This document shows, one piece after another, positions 33,441 through 42,604 of a stretch of DNA of 64,000 bases. Every line of letters begins with the position of its first letter. The stretch's first letter is position 1. The notes under the pieces are model-generated. The model saw nothing but the letters and a program-made list of their open reading frames with translations. It was not told where the DNA came from and did no database searches. The position numbers and the translations under genes were made by a program. The DNA lies in the NCBI RefSeq assembly GCF_024662215.1, contig NZ_CP096115.1:2616935-2680934 (forward strand). Direction: 5' to 3'. Origin of the DNA: Methanoplanus endosymbiosus. GTDB taxonomy: Archaea > Halobacteriota > Methanomicrobia > Methanomicrobiales > Methanomicrobiaceae.

Positions 33441-33897
33441 GCAGATCATACTCCTCAATATTCCAGAACTGTTCTTTCACCTTCTTAACCGTTAAAATGG
33501 GTTTGACATCCCTTACACCCGGAAGTTCACTCAGCGGAATTAAAACATCTGCCTTAAGCTGTGCAATCTCATGCACCCTCACCTTTGCGAGAAAATCACT
33601 TGGTTCAAGCGTCTCATAAACTTCAAGCACATGGTCCATCCTGACCAGGAAATGCTCAACCTCCGGTTTGTCTATAGGGTTTACTGATATTGACAGAAAT
33701 ACAATTATGGAATGCCTGAAAAATTCCGGATTCACAACTATTGTAAATCTCTGAATTATTCCATTTGATTTTAATTTCTCTATTCTTTTAAAGACCGTTG
33801 ACGGGGCAATACTGAGTTTTTTGCCGAGTTCAGCCATGGAGGTTCTTCCGTCCTTTGCAAGTTCACTCAGAATTGCATTATCTACTTTATCCAGCAT
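33430..33897 (-). CDS. Lrp/AsnC family transcription regulator
   Basis: 155 residues. LDKVDNAILSELAKDGRTSM and a HTH with LGKKLSIAPSTVFKRIEKL (residues 24-42) are followed by a RAM/ActD-type effector domain with DVKPILTVKKV near the end. Lrp proteins bind amino acids or related ligands and control transcription. The gene faces thiD, also leftward, 55 bases upstream. Ligand and targets unknown; the operon genes behind it are possible targets. Confidence 0.85.
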   Translation of the reverse strand: MLDKVDNAILSELAKDGRTSMAELGKKLSIAPSTVFKRIEKLKSNGIIQRFTIVVNPEFFRHSIIVFLSISVNPIDKPEVEHFLVRMDHVLEVYETLEPSDFLAKVRVHEIAQLKADVLIPLSELPGVRDVKPILTVKKVKEQFWNIEEYDLHGN

Positions 33898-33952
33898 TTA
33901 AATCCTTTTGTTTTAATTATTCTTTCAGAGTTTAAATATTATTGTTATCTAT

Positions 33953-34762
33953 TCAGTATTCATCCACATTGGTGTGCAATGCTGGATTCACCACAAATCT
34001 CCCGGAATCTGACCTGAAAGGTTCAGATATAGCAGAATTTATAAAATTCTTGGCTGACCTGCATGCAGCGGGCAGCACCATGCCTTTAGCCATGTACGCC
34101 GCAATTGCAGAAGAGAGGCAGCAGCCTGTCCCGTGAAAGTCACCGGCCAGCCTTCCGGATGAGAACTCAGTAACTCTCTCCTTTTCCACCAGAATATCAG
34201 CTGACACATCTCCTTTCAGATGCCCGCCTTTAATCAGCACTGCCCCTGCGCCCATATCAAGGATCACCCTTCCGGCATGGACCATATCTTCCCTCCCTGC
34301 AATATCACCAATGCCTGAAAGAACGGCTGCCTCAGGAATATTTGGGGTTACAAGCGCAGATTTCGGAATGAGTACTTCCATAAGCGCCGCCACCGCATCT
34401 TCATCAATGAGCCGTGAACCGCTAGTTGATACCATAACCGGATCAATAATGAGAGGCACGCCTCCGGGAATATTCTCGGAGACAGCCTCTATAATTCTGC
34501 CATCGGGCAGCATTCCGGTTTTATACACCTTTATCCCGAAATCATCCCTCACAGCCTGTATCTGCATCCCGACAGCCTCTGCTGATAGATTCCATATGCC
34601 TCTGACCTCCCGGCTGTTCTGTGCCGTCACTGCTGTTACAACTGTGCAGCCCCACACCCCAAGTGATGAAAATGTTTTAAGGTCTGCCTGAATGCCTGCG
34701 CCTCCGCCGGAGTCCGACCCGGCAATAGAGCATGCGGCAGGAATTTTGCTATAATTTATCAT
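33953..34762 (-). CDS. thiD: HMP/HMP-phosphate kinase
   Basis: 269 residues, usual ThiD length. SIAGSDSGGGAGIQADLKTF (about residues 13-32) binds the pyrimidine, and GDFHGTGCCLSSAIAAYM near residue 220 is the anion-hole and catalytic segment of this ribokinase-like family. It phosphorylates hydroxymethylpyrimidine and its phosphate for thiamine synthesis. It is transcribed away from the AIR-synthase-like gene with 64 bases between them. Confidence 0.9.
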   Translation of the reverse strand: MINYSKIPAACSIAGSDSGGGAGIQADLKTFSSLGVWGCTVVTAVTAQNSREVRGIWNLSAEAVGMQIQAVRDDFGIKVYKTGMLPDGRIIEAVSENIPGGVPLIIDPVMVSTSGSRLIDEDAVAALMEVLIPKSALVTPNIPEAAVLSGIGDIAGREDMVHAGRVILDMGAGAVLIKGGHLKGDVSADILVEKERVTEFSSGRLAGDFHGTGCCLSSAIAAYMAKGMVLPAACRSAKNFINSAISEPFRSDSGRFVVNPALHTNVDEY

Positions 34763-34826
34763 ATCCGGATACTCTCTGCTGTATTATCTGTGACTATTTA
34801 TTATGTTATGCTGAAAAAACACTACT

Positions 34827-36152
34827 ATGGACGTTGAGCATTTCGCCCGGAAAGAACTCGCAGAAGGGGCGGACGAGAATACAATAATAAACAATCTTTC
34901 AGCACATATTCTGAAATTCAAGTCATGCTCAGATGAATATGCCCGTAATTTTGCAAAAGCAGTAATTACCGAGGCAAAGAATTCTTCCGGACTAACAGGC
35001 GATCTCTTTGAATATTACCATTCAGGTGTCGGAATGGGTGAGTTCGGAGTCGGATCAAGGGGCGAAGGAGATTTCTTTGCCCACCGTCAATTGCCCAAAA
35101 TTATCGGGAAATCGGGCGCGGAGGTCGGCGTTGATGAGATGGATGATGCAGGAGTTGTAACCGCCGGCGGAAAATATATTATCAATACAGTTGACGGTAT
35201 GCACTCAAGGCTCTCCGATTTTCCATTCCTTGCGGGATTTCACGTAACAAGGGCAACACTGCGTGATGTTTATGTGATGGGCGCAAAGCCGGTTGCGATG
35301 ATCTCTGACATCCATGTTGCAGATGACGGCGATGTTGCAAAGGTCTTTGACTACACAGCCGGAATTTCGGTTGTCAGTGATATGATGAATATCCCGCTCG
35401 TAAGCGGCTCAACACTCAGAATCGGCGGTGATATGGTGCTCGGTGACAGAATGACCGGGTGTGTCGGCGCTGTCGGCGTATCTGAGCATCTCACTGCCAG
35501 ATCATCAACTGTTCCCGGTGACATTCTTCTCATGACTGAGGGCGCAGGGGGAGGCACAATTGCAACCGCTGCAATCTACTCCGGATTTCCGGAAGTCGTT
35601 GAGAAGACCATCAATCTCTCCTTCTTAAAGGCATGTGAGGCCCTTCTTAACAGTGAAGTATTGTCCCGCATCCATTCAATGACAGATGTCACAAACGGCG
35701 GCCTGAGGGGTGATGTATATGAGATGGCAGAGACCGCCCGGTGCAGAATTGTAATCGAGGAGAGCAATCTCAGGGACCTTGTCGATCCGACTGTCCTTAA
35801 GATGCTTGATGCCCTTGATATCGACTATCTCGGCGTATCCCTCGATGCTCTTTTGGTGGTTGCACCACCTGAGGCTGCCGATGAGATCATATCGGTTGTG
35901 CAGGCATCCGGGGTAAAGATGAGAAAGATCGGCTATGCGACTGAAGGCCCGTCAGACTCAAAGATAATTCTCAATGGTGAGATGAAGGATTTCGTGCCGG
36001 AGTTCCGGGAATCTGCATACACTCCCCTCAAGAAAGCCGTGGACAAAATTCCGGGTGATATAAACGATATGAAGAGGCGTGTTGAAAAGGCGGCAGATGA
36101 AGCCGTAGAGAAGAAGATGAGAATAATTGCAAAATTAAAAGAGCGTTACTGA
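34827..36152 (+). CDS. AIR-synthase-related protein (HypE/SelD/PurM fold)
   Basis: 441 residues. GVGMGEFGVGSRGEGDFFAH gives the Gly-rich ATP-binding region, and DDAGVVTAGGKYIINTVDGM near residue 111 is typical of PurM-like proteins. It is longer than PurM or mmp2, with an N-terminal 60-residue helical extension and a charged C-terminal tail. It probably activates a substrate with ATP, but which is not known. TATTTATTATG about 28 bases before the ATG suggests a leaderless transcript. Methanogenesis marker 2-like and selenophosphate synthetase are alternatives. Confidence 0.7.
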   Translation: MDVEHFARKELAEGADENTIINNLSAHILKFKSCSDEYARNFAKAVITEAKNSSGLTGDLFEYYHSGVGMGEFGVGSRGEGDFFAHRQLPKIIGKSGAEVGVDEMDDAGVVTAGGKYIINTVDGMHSRLSDFPFLAGFHVTRATLRDVYVMGAKPVAMISDIHVADDGDVAKVFDYTAGISVVSDMMNIPLVSGSTLRIGGDMVLGDRMTGCVGAVGVSEHLTARSSTVPGDILLMTEGAGGGTIATAAIYSGFPEVVEKTINLSFLKACEALLNSEVLSRIHSMTDVTNGGLRGDVYEMAETARCRIVIEESNLRDLVDPTVLKMLDALDIDYLGVSLDALLVVAPPEAADEIISVVQASGVKMRKIGYATEGPSDSKIILNGEMKDFVPEFRESAYTPLKKAVDKIPGDINDMKRRVEKAADEAVEKKMRIIAKLKERY

Positions 36153-36176
36153 TTATAGTAATCTCTTTTAAAAAAT

Positions 36177-36218
36177 TTAGTGTAAATCCTCCTGGTCTTT
36201 AGCCCGGAGGTAGTTCAC
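36177..36218 (+). mobile_element. Solo IS605/IS1341-type right-end hairpin
   Basis: TTAGTGTAAA, then a hairpin CCTCC...GGAGG (36188-36210) around GGTCTTTAGCC, then TAGTTCAC. This resembles the right end and RNA hairpin found after tnpB in IS200/IS605 elements. 24 of 28 bases match 63973-64000. No tnpB or tnpA is near, so this would be a remnant or a non-autonomous copy. Confidence 0.5.
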
Positions 36219-36266
36219 TCTGCCGGCGGCACCTGTATTGATATTCCGTGATGACTTCTGTGCCTT

Positions 36267-36956
36267 TCAGCACATATCATCATCAAGCCCGCCTTCATAG
36301 GCACATACTCCGCAGCGTGGTGAGTTCACAACCGGAAGCTGCATGCCCTCATCGCACTCGTGTTCTTCATAGCATTCGTCACAGAAGAGATAACTGTCTG
36401 AACCCTCATACAGGCATTCAAGGCAGATTATTGTGGCCTCTTTGCCGCAGACTGAACATAATGCCTCAGGCATCTTATTCCTGGCAACAATTTCCACGTC
36501 ATATCCTTTTTTTGTTCTGTAAGGCAGTTTTGAGATCACCTTAAAGTCCAGGTATGTCGTACTTCCGTAGTCGTAGATATGCTCTCCGGTCAGGCCATCA
36601 CAGAATATCCCATCAACTCCTGTCTCCATGCTCTCTACAACATCTAAGAATGCCCCCTCAGGAAATGACTCGTAATCCCGACCTGCTATCTTAAATGAGG
36701 AGAGATGCCCGCAACATTCAAGCCAGACGGCCCTCAGTTTTTTATCTATATCTTTTAGGGTTGCTTTTCTGTCCACAAGAAGATATATCCAGTACTCCGG
36801 CATGCCTTCTCCTGTAAAGAGTACAAGCCAGGACTGAGGTTTTTTCTCCTCTGCCCTGTCAGCTTTCAGTGCTTTGATTATCTCAGTTTTTGCCTTTCTC
36901 TTAGTGGTATCGTTCTTTGAGACGAGACATCTTCCGGGGTAAGTCCGTGAAGCCAT
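36267..36956 (-). CDS. Plasmid pRiA4b ORF3-like protein with Cys-rich tail
   Basis: 229 residues. The middle (IYDYGSTTYLDFKVISK and the segment SWLVLFTGEGMPEYWIY) matches the pRiA4b ORF-3 domain, a small beta-rich fold often found in mobile elements. The C-terminal 70 residues hold many cysteines (CSVCGKEATIICLECL, CDECYEEHEC, CGVCAYEGG) that likely bind two zinc ions. The function is unknown. It converges with the AIR-like gene, with the solo IS end between them. Confidence 0.7.
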   Translation of the reverse strand: MASRTYPGRCLVSKNDTTKRKAKTEIIKALKADRAEEKKPQSWLVLFTGEGMPEYWIYLLVDRKATLKDIDKKLRAVWLECCGHLSSFKIAGRDYESFPEGAFLDVVESMETGVDGIFCDGLTGEHIYDYGSTTYLDFKVISKLPYRTKKGYDVEIVARNKMPEALCSVCGKEATIICLECLYEGSDSYLFCDECYEEHECDEGMQLPVVNSPRCGVCAYEGGLDDDMC

Positions 36957-37067
36957 TGAAAAAAGTTAGAACTTTGGGATATATTATTTTATTGATGACC
37001 GTAATGAGATGGAGATTATTTCTAAGTGTGCAACTGTGAGGGGGCTATATAGAGGGGGACTGAAATG

Positions 37068-37775
37068 TTACTCTTTCACACCGGAGGCGCATATATTAAA
37101 TGCCAGGTAGGGCATCTTCTCCTCAACAAAAGGTTCAAGTTTCTTTGTGAAGGAGTACATTTTTGGTTTTAAATCGACATGGGCAAAGGACTTTCTCTCA
37201 ACTCTCACATCAGAAAATCCAATTTTGTCAAAGAGTGCTGTCAGTTCATCCTCGCGGTAGTAATGCTCACCGAAGTACGCCATACCAACCCTCTTAATCT
37301 TCAGTTTCTCACCGATTCTGTATGCAACCGGCACCATGGTGGTAAAGACATTCTTTCCAAGTGTGCATATAGAGATTGAACCTCCGGGCTTCAGGATTCG
37401 GAATGACTCCTCAAGCATATCCTCCGGATTCTGAAGATATGAAAAAGCAAGCAGGCTTGTAACTGCATCAAAACTTTCATCCTTAAATGGCAGAACTTCT
37501 GCATTTCCGGTCATGAAATCAGCACTGCATTTCTCAATTCCCTTAATGACCATTCCCCTGCTGATGTCAAGCCCTACTGCCTCACCGCCAAGGGCAATAT
37601 ACCTCCTCATAAACAGTCCCGTTCCGCAGCCGAGGTCCAGGAGTTTTTTCCCTTTTGGGATATTGGGCATTACATTCTCGCATATATGGTTGTAATATAT
37701 CTGGCCCTGTGACTGGTCGTAGTGTTTGTCATAGACAGTTGCCACGCTGTCGTAATGTTCGGACACCTTCTTCAA
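37068..37775 (-). CDS. Class I SAM-dependent methyltransferase
   Basis: 235 residues. LLDLGCGTGLFM (about residues 45-56) is motif I, GLDISRGM near 73 is the acidic loop, and SFDAVTSLLAFSYL is motif IV. Similar to UbiE/COQ5-like small-molecule methyltransferases. Its ATG shares bases with the stop of the RFC-like gene (ATGA), so it closes the CoA/RFC operon. The substrate is not predictable. Confidence 0.75.
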   Translation of the reverse strand: MKKVSEHYDSVATVYDKHYDQSQGQIYYNHICENVMPNIPKGKKLLDLGCGTGLFMRRYIALGGEAVGLDISRGMVIKGIEKCSADFMTGNAEVLPFKDESFDAVTSLLAFSYLQNPEDMLEESFRILKPGGSISICTLGKNVFTTMVPVAYRIGEKLKIKRVGMAYFGEHYYREDELTALFDKIGFSDVRVERKSFAHVDLKPKMYSFTKKLEPFVEEKMPYLAFNICASGVKE

Positions 37776-38770
37776 TTGAAAACCTCTGATATGATATTTG
37801 ATATGAGTGCGTTTATCTGGAGATATTCATTACCGGCTTCTGTCAGTCTGTAATCTGCATCTCCAAGCATCAGCGCAATTCGCGGGTCATTATATTCTCT
37901 TCTGGCAGTTGCCGATATCTCGTTTATGACCTCTCTGGCTGAGAGGCCGTATTCGATCATTATCATCTCTGCTGTCTCTTTTGATTTTGCAAAATCTGCT
38001 GCCTGTATTGATTTAAAAAGTGCGGCTGAAACCGATGAAATCTCGGATTTTGAGAGATCTATGATGTCTGCTTCATCTTTTTTTGTTGCCATTATCTGAA
38101 GGTATGTCACTGCTTTGCGGCAGTCTCCCTTTGAGAACTCTGCAATAAGGTCAAGGTCGTCATCCGGAATTTCATCCCCTGAGATCTCTTCTTTCTTCAT
38201 TATATCCTTCATTATCCCAATAATTGTTTCATTGGGGAGGGGTTTGAAGAATAGCGGCAGGCAGCGGGAGTATATTGCCGGAATTATTGTGGATGAGCGT
38301 CTTGTCAGCAGAATGAATCTGCATGTGCGGCTGTACTTCTCCATAATTCTTCTGAGTGCCGCCTGTGCGGCAAAGGGGAGCATGTCGGCCTCTTCAAATG
38401 CAAGTATCTTAAAATCAGCTTCAAAAGGTCTCATGGAGGCATACCACTTGACGATATGCTTGAAATTATTTATCAGACTCTCTTCCTTCTTATACAGGTG
38501 TGAAAATCTCTCTTCATTTTCAAGCCAGGTTTTTCCCTGCGTGAAGAGAATTCCAGCCTGGATTATGCTCAGGTTCTCGTCCGCATAGTCTCCGTAGATC
38601 TCCTTTGCAAGGGACTGCACTGCGCATGTCTTGCCTGTGCCGTGCGGGCCGAAGAGCAGCATATGGGGTATGTTTTTACTCCTGCCAAATCCTCCGATGT
38701 GGCTGATTATCTCTTCCTGGCCGTATATATCTTCAAATTTTTCGGGCCGGTATTTCTCAATCCAGAGCAT
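37772..38770 (-). CDS. RFC small-subunit paralog (second clamp-loader subunit)
   Basis: 332 residues. WIEKYRPEKFEDIYGQ, Walker A GPHGTGKT (about residues 41-48) and the arginine-finger SRC near residue 162 match RFC small subunits. Walker B reads FEEADML rather than the usual LDEAD, and the sensor segment reads LLTRRSS rather than LSCNYSS, so its ATP use may differ. The standard rfcS is at 49347. Some methanogens and haloarchaea use two small subunits in one clamp loader, which fits. It lies in the CoA operon, overlapping pps by 14 bases. Confidence 0.8.
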   Translation of the reverse strand: MLWIEKYRPEKFEDIYGQEEIISHIGGFGRSKNIPHMLLFGPHGTGKTCAVQSLAKEIYGDYADENLSIIQAGILFTQGKTWLENEERFSHLYKKEESLINNFKHIVKWYASMRPFEADFKILAFEEADMLPFAAQAALRRIMEKYSRTCRFILLTRRSSTIIPAIYSRCLPLFFKPLPNETIIGIMKDIMKKEEISGDEIPDDDLDLIAEFSKGDCRKAVTYLQIMATKKDEADIIDLSKSEISSVSAALFKSIQAADFAKSKETAEMIMIEYGLSAREVINEISATARREYNDPRIALMLGDADYRLTEAGNEYLQINALISNIISEVFN

Positions 38771-39488
38771 TGGACAGATTCTCCACTATATCTTTTACCG
38801 CAGACTCCAAAAAAGATCTGCTGTTATAGTCTGATATGAGCTGTTCAGCCTCATCTTTCTTCAGGTTTGTGCAGAATTCTGTCATATTTGCAAGTGCCCT
38901 TGACAGTTCATCAACTATTGGCAGGGAAGAGGTCTTTGCAGTCCTTGAGAGTGGGTTTAAGTCAATTGCTATAACCGTCTTTCCCATATTCACGAGTGCT
39001 TCACATCTGTCCCCGTCTTCAAGGGGAACCAGTATGAGATCACAGCTGTAAATTCCGTCCCTGAGGCATAATGCCCTGTCATGTGAGAGGGGCAAAAGCC
39101 TCTCAGACTCTCCTTTTAATACATCAGCTCCGGCATCTTCGAGAAGTTCTGTTATCATCCGGACTCTCTTTTCAGTTCTGTGAAAGAGGTTTACCTCGAC
39201 TGCTGCACCGGATGCTCTCTGAAGTTTTGCTATCTCTTCTGCTGCAAGGGCAGCTGTGTTGCCGTTGACCGATATCACCGGATTTTTGGCATTGAGAAAG
39301 AGTGCAGCAGCTGTTTTTTCCGCAAGCAGTGCTGACTGTGTTGTTCTTTCACCGATGAGGTAGTCAAAAGCCTCCCCTCTTCCGTGTGCGCCGACACCTT
39401 CCATTGCAACTATGCCCTTAAGTGCGGCATCTGCTATTCTTTCCCTTCTAATTAGTGACTTATATCTCGGATGATCTTTGGGTATCAT
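38757..39488 (-). CDS. 4-phosphopantoate-beta-alanine ligase
   Basis: 243 residues, the size of the archaeal phosphopantothenate synthetase. IPKDHPRYKSLIRRERI at the start and GRGEAFDYLIGERT near residue 36 are typical of this archaea-only family. It joins phosphopantoate with beta-alanine using ATP, replacing PanC/CoaX. It follows pantoate kinase and CoaBC in the same operon, giving a three-step CoA block. Confidence 0.9.
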   Translation of the reverse strand: MIPKDHPRYKSLIRRERIADAALKGIVAMEGVGAHGRGEAFDYLIGERTTQSALLAEKTAAALFLNAKNPVISVNGNTAALAAEEIAKLQRASGAAVEVNLFHRTEKRVRMITELLEDAGADVLKGESERLLPLSHDRALCLRDGIYSCDLILVPLEDGDRCEALVNMGKTVIAIDLNPLSRTAKTSSLPIVDELSRALANMTEFCTNLKKDEAEQLISDYNSRSFLESAVKDIVENLSNALD

Positions 39489-39521
39489 TACTAATCTCTT
39501 CCGTATTTTAAGTTCCGTTAA

Positions 39522-40379
39522 TTATTTGGACTGCAAAAGGGAATAACCTGATTCTGATATCTTCATGACATAGACACTGCCGAACCGGGAGAGGATCTTC
39601 TTTGCCGGATTTCCGTATGCGAACACCCCGTTGCCAAGCATGGTCATCGATGCCGGCACTGATTCTTCTTCACATGCCCTGATAATTTTCTCTGCATCCT
39701 CTGTCATAAGTCCGGATTCAAAGGCAAATTTTTTGGACATCCGGAAAAATTCCTCAATTCCTCCCGGACATCCGGACGGGAACGCCTTCCTGGTATCTTC
39801 AAGGATCTTCGTGTTTTTTACAATCTCTTCTGTTGGAATGGGGCTTAAGCTCACAGCGGCGATCTCTTCATCTGCATCAAACTTCCTGATGATCTCACCG
39901 TTTAGTCCGGGCGTTTTCCTGCATATGTATCCCCCGCCCGTTGCTGCCGGAACATCACCGAGGCCGGATGATGAGTACACCTCTGCCTCATAGGCGAGGG
40001 CTTCTCTCTTTTCTGTTGAATATCCGCATTCAAAGCAGTCGTCTGCTGCTGTAACCGCTGACAGCAGGGCAGCTGCACTAAGGCCGAATCCTGAACCCAG
40101 CGGCAGCCTGCATTCTGTCTGAACGCGGGCTGTGACATTCATCCTTCTGAGGGCATATGCTATCGGTGGGGACCCGCTTATTTTCGTGAGGATTTTATTG
40201 TCATCTCCTCTTCTGATGATCTCAACAGCTGTCTTATCAGAGTATGAGACAGTAGTGGTTACGCCTTCGGTGATGACTATGCCCCCTCCGATACTGCCTT
40301 TATCGCCGTTTGTGCAGGTTTTCGGGCAGAAATAGCCAGATATGTGCCCCGGAGAGAAGGCTTTTGAGATCTTTGTCAT
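39522..40379 (-). CDS. Pantoate kinase (GHMP family)
   Basis: 285 residues from the ATG at 40379, preceded by GGAGAA; a start at 40415 is possible but lies in the coaBC end. SPGHISGYF and the ATP loop PLGSGFGLSAAALLSA (near residue 95) show a GHMP kinase. In archaea, pantoate kinase forms 4-phosphopantoate for CoA. Its place between coaBC and pps supports this over homoserine or mevalonate kinase. Confidence 0.9.
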   Translation of the reverse strand: MTKISKAFSPGHISGYFCPKTCTNGDKGSIGGGIVITEGVTTTVSYSDKTAVEIIRRGDDNKILTKISGSPPIAYALRRMNVTARVQTECRLPLGSGFGLSAAALLSAVTAADDCFECGYSTEKREALAYEAEVYSSSGLGDVPAATGGGYICRKTPGLNGEIIRKFDADEEIAAVSLSPIPTEEIVKNTKILEDTRKAFPSGCPGGIEEFFRMSKKFAFESGLMTEDAEKIIRACEEESVPASMTMLGNGVFAYGNPAKKILSRFGSVYVMKISESGYSLLQSK

Positions 40380-40390
40380 ATCTGTTCTCC

Positions 40391-41539
40391 TTAAGGCTGC
40401 AGGGCTGCCTTCCACAACTCCTTTGCTATCTCTTCTTTTTGCCCTTCAGTTTCTGTTATGCCGCTTTCTGTTACGAATCTGTACCTGCCGGATAAACTTC
40501 CCATCACATCCGGAGTATTGACTGCTACCATGAAGATGCCTTTTTTAACCATCTCCTTTGCCTTATCTTCTTCGTCCCTGCCGAGTTTGAAGGCGATAAT
40601 CTTCGCATCCGGATTTTTGCCCTTAAGTGCCAGCATTCCGTCAAGAAGCTTTGGTTTTGGGAGCAGTGTTATGGTTACTCCTTCACCTGAAGGGATTTTT
40701 CCACTGTAAATTTCCGGTGCGAAATCCGAGATGGCAGCGGCGCTTATGTAGTAGTCCGGAAATTCATCGTCTGCATAATTCAGGACTGCCTCTCTCATGG
40801 AGTCGGAGTCTGATGTCTTGATGTTATTGATGAGCGGGATTGCAGTGTTTTTATGGACAATAGTCACATCTGCGCCAAGCCTGTATGCCTCAAGGGCTAT
40901 CTCCCTTCCCATTGCACCGCTTGAACCCGTTGTTAAGACTCTGACATCATCGAGTGGTTCTGTACATGCACCTGAGGTTATGAGCACTCTCTTTCCGGCT
41001 AAGGGCTTTTCTCCGCATGCCCTCTCAGACTCCAGGACAATGTCATCGTTTGATGCCTGCTTGGCCTTGTTCTCTTCCAGTTTTGGTTCTACAAAGGATA
41101 TGCCCCAGCTCTTCAGTTTCTCTATTGACTCCTTCACTGCCGGATGCCTGTACATGCTCTCATGCATTGCCGGGACAATCACAACCGGCATGCCTCTGCC
41201 AATGGCTGTTGTTGCAAATGTCGTAACCGGAGTGTCGTCTATACCGCCGGCTATCTTGCAGATCGTATTGGCGGTTGCAGGTGCTATGAGCAGAATATCT
41301 CCGCTTCCGCCGATGCCGCAGTATTTCACATGCTCTATCAGTCCGGTGATCTCAGTTATTGCCGGATGATCACATGCGTATGTCACTGCATCGGGGTGGA
41401 TTATTCCGCATGCGGCCCTGCTCATTACAGCCCTGACTTCTGCACCTTTTCGTCTCAGTGCCCTTGCAAGTTTTATATCCTCAACCGCAGCAATGCTTCC
41501 GGTGATTCCAAGAATTACTGTTTTTCCCTTCAGTGTCAT
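40391..41539 (-). CDS. coaBC: CoaBC, phosphopantothenoylcysteine synthetase/decarboxylase
   Basis: 382 residues with both domains. The CoaC part (residues 1-175) starts GITGSIAAVEDIKLARALRR, and the catalytic His lies in IEHVKYCG near 69; PATANT and PAMHESM follow, a slight change of the usual PxMNxxMW. The CoaB part begins near residue 183 with VLITSGACTEPLDDVR. It joins cysteine to phosphopantothenate and decarboxylates it to phosphopantetheine. It heads the leftward CoA operon with pok and pps. Confidence 0.9.
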   Translation of the reverse strand: MTLKGKTVILGITGSIAAVEDIKLARALRRKGAEVRAVMSRAACGIIHPDAVTYACDHPAITEITGLIEHVKYCGIGGSGDILLIAPATANTICKIAGGIDDTPVTTFATTAIGRGMPVVIVPAMHESMYRHPAVKESIEKLKSWGISFVEPKLEENKAKQASNDDIVLESERACGEKPLAGKRVLITSGACTEPLDDVRVLTTGSSGAMGREIALEAYRLGADVTIVHKNTAIPLINNIKTSDSDSMREAVLNYADDEFPDYYISAAAISDFAPEIYSGKIPSGEGVTITLLPKPKLLDGMLALKGKNPDAKIIAFKLGRDEEDKAKEMVKKGIFMVAVNTPDVMGSLSGRYRFVTESGITETEGQKEEIAKELWKAALQP

Positions 41540-41654
41540 TATGTCTCATCTCTTCTGGGGTTTTTCAGCCGTTTTTCTGGTATTTATGGAGTTTTTACCC
41601 TGCCGGCAGTTTTGGTAGTAAAGCAGATTTAACTGTTGTATTATTGTCCGGTTA

Positions 41655-42533
41655 TTATATTATCGTTACGTCCTGAACTATATGCCATCGTCCGGGGGAA
41701 TACTTCTTAACCTTTATTTCCTTTATTTCGCATTCATATCCGGCATTGTTCAGAACTTCCCTTATTCTGTCCCCGACAGAATCTATGCTGTGCAGGTGCA
41801 GTATGCTGCCTCTTTTAATGTGTGGTATAAGGTCTTTGAGCATATTTACTGAGTCAAAATGACCCATCAGTACCCTGTCGTAGGTTCCCCTGAGAAGGTC
41901 CCTGCAATCGCCCAAATCTGCGGTTATGTTATTTTTAAGGCCGTTTGCTGTTATATTTTTATTCAGGAATTGGTATGAGTCCGGGTTTAGCTCCATTGCG
42001 TGAACCATACCGCCGGCTTTTCCGGCAGGGATGGTAAAATAGCCGATTCCGGCGAACATATCGGCGATACGCTCTTCTCTTCCGGAATTTTTAACGAGGG
42101 TTTCGATTCTCATCTTCTCATCCCGGTTGCCCATTGCAAACATCACCTTTGAAGGGTCAATAAAAAATATATGCCCGGCTTCCCTGTGGCAGGTTTCACT
42201 GCACTCACCATATAAAACTTCGGTATCCGGGATTCTCTTCTCACTGTTAAATCCCTTCAGGAGGAGGATGCCTTTTGGATTTTTCCAACCTATGATCTCA
42301 GAGATCTCAGATTCTGTGGGCCTGCTTCCATGGATTACCGCAATGTCACCAATCATCTGGTATCCGGGGCCGCTGTACCTCTTACGCTCTTTTATCTCTG
42401 TATCTGAGGAATATCCGTCCTTAACAGGCACATATGCAGTATCACCTCTGACATAGGGCCGTCTGCTCCTGTCTGCCCATTCCCAGCCGGAAATCCGGGT
42501 CAGTTCTGAGGTCTTAACGGTTCTGCATCTCAT
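41655..42533 (-). CDS. TYW2/Trm5-family wyosine-modification enzyme
   Basis: 292 residues. The methyltransferase-like domain has FAGIGYFTIPAGKAG (about residues 160-174) and MELNPDSYQFL (about 180-190). At the motif IV position it reads RVLMGHFDSVNM, not the N(L/P)P of Trm5, so an aminocarboxypropyl transferase (Taw2) for tRNA-Phe wyosine is more likely than Trm5. It would act on position 37 of tRNA-Phe. Trm5-like methyl transfer remains possible. Confidence 0.75.
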   Translation of the reverse strand: MRCRTVKTSELTRISGWEWADRSRRPYVRGDTAYVPVKDGYSSDTEIKERKRYSGPGYQMIGDIAVIHGSRPTESEISEIIGWKNPKGILLLKGFNSEKRIPDTEVLYGECSETCHREAGHIFFIDPSKVMFAMGNRDEKMRIETLVKNSGREERIADMFAGIGYFTIPAGKAGGMVHAMELNPDSYQFLNKNITANGLKNNITADLGDCRDLLRGTYDRVLMGHFDSVNMLKDLIPHIKRGSILHLHSIDSVGDRIREVLNNAGYECEIKEIKVKKYSPGRWHIVQDVTII

Positions 42534-42604
42534 ATCTGATCTTCTGTTATCTCCTGCTTCATTGCCGGAATATTTCCGGGCGGCACACCATTTTCTTCAC
42601 TATC

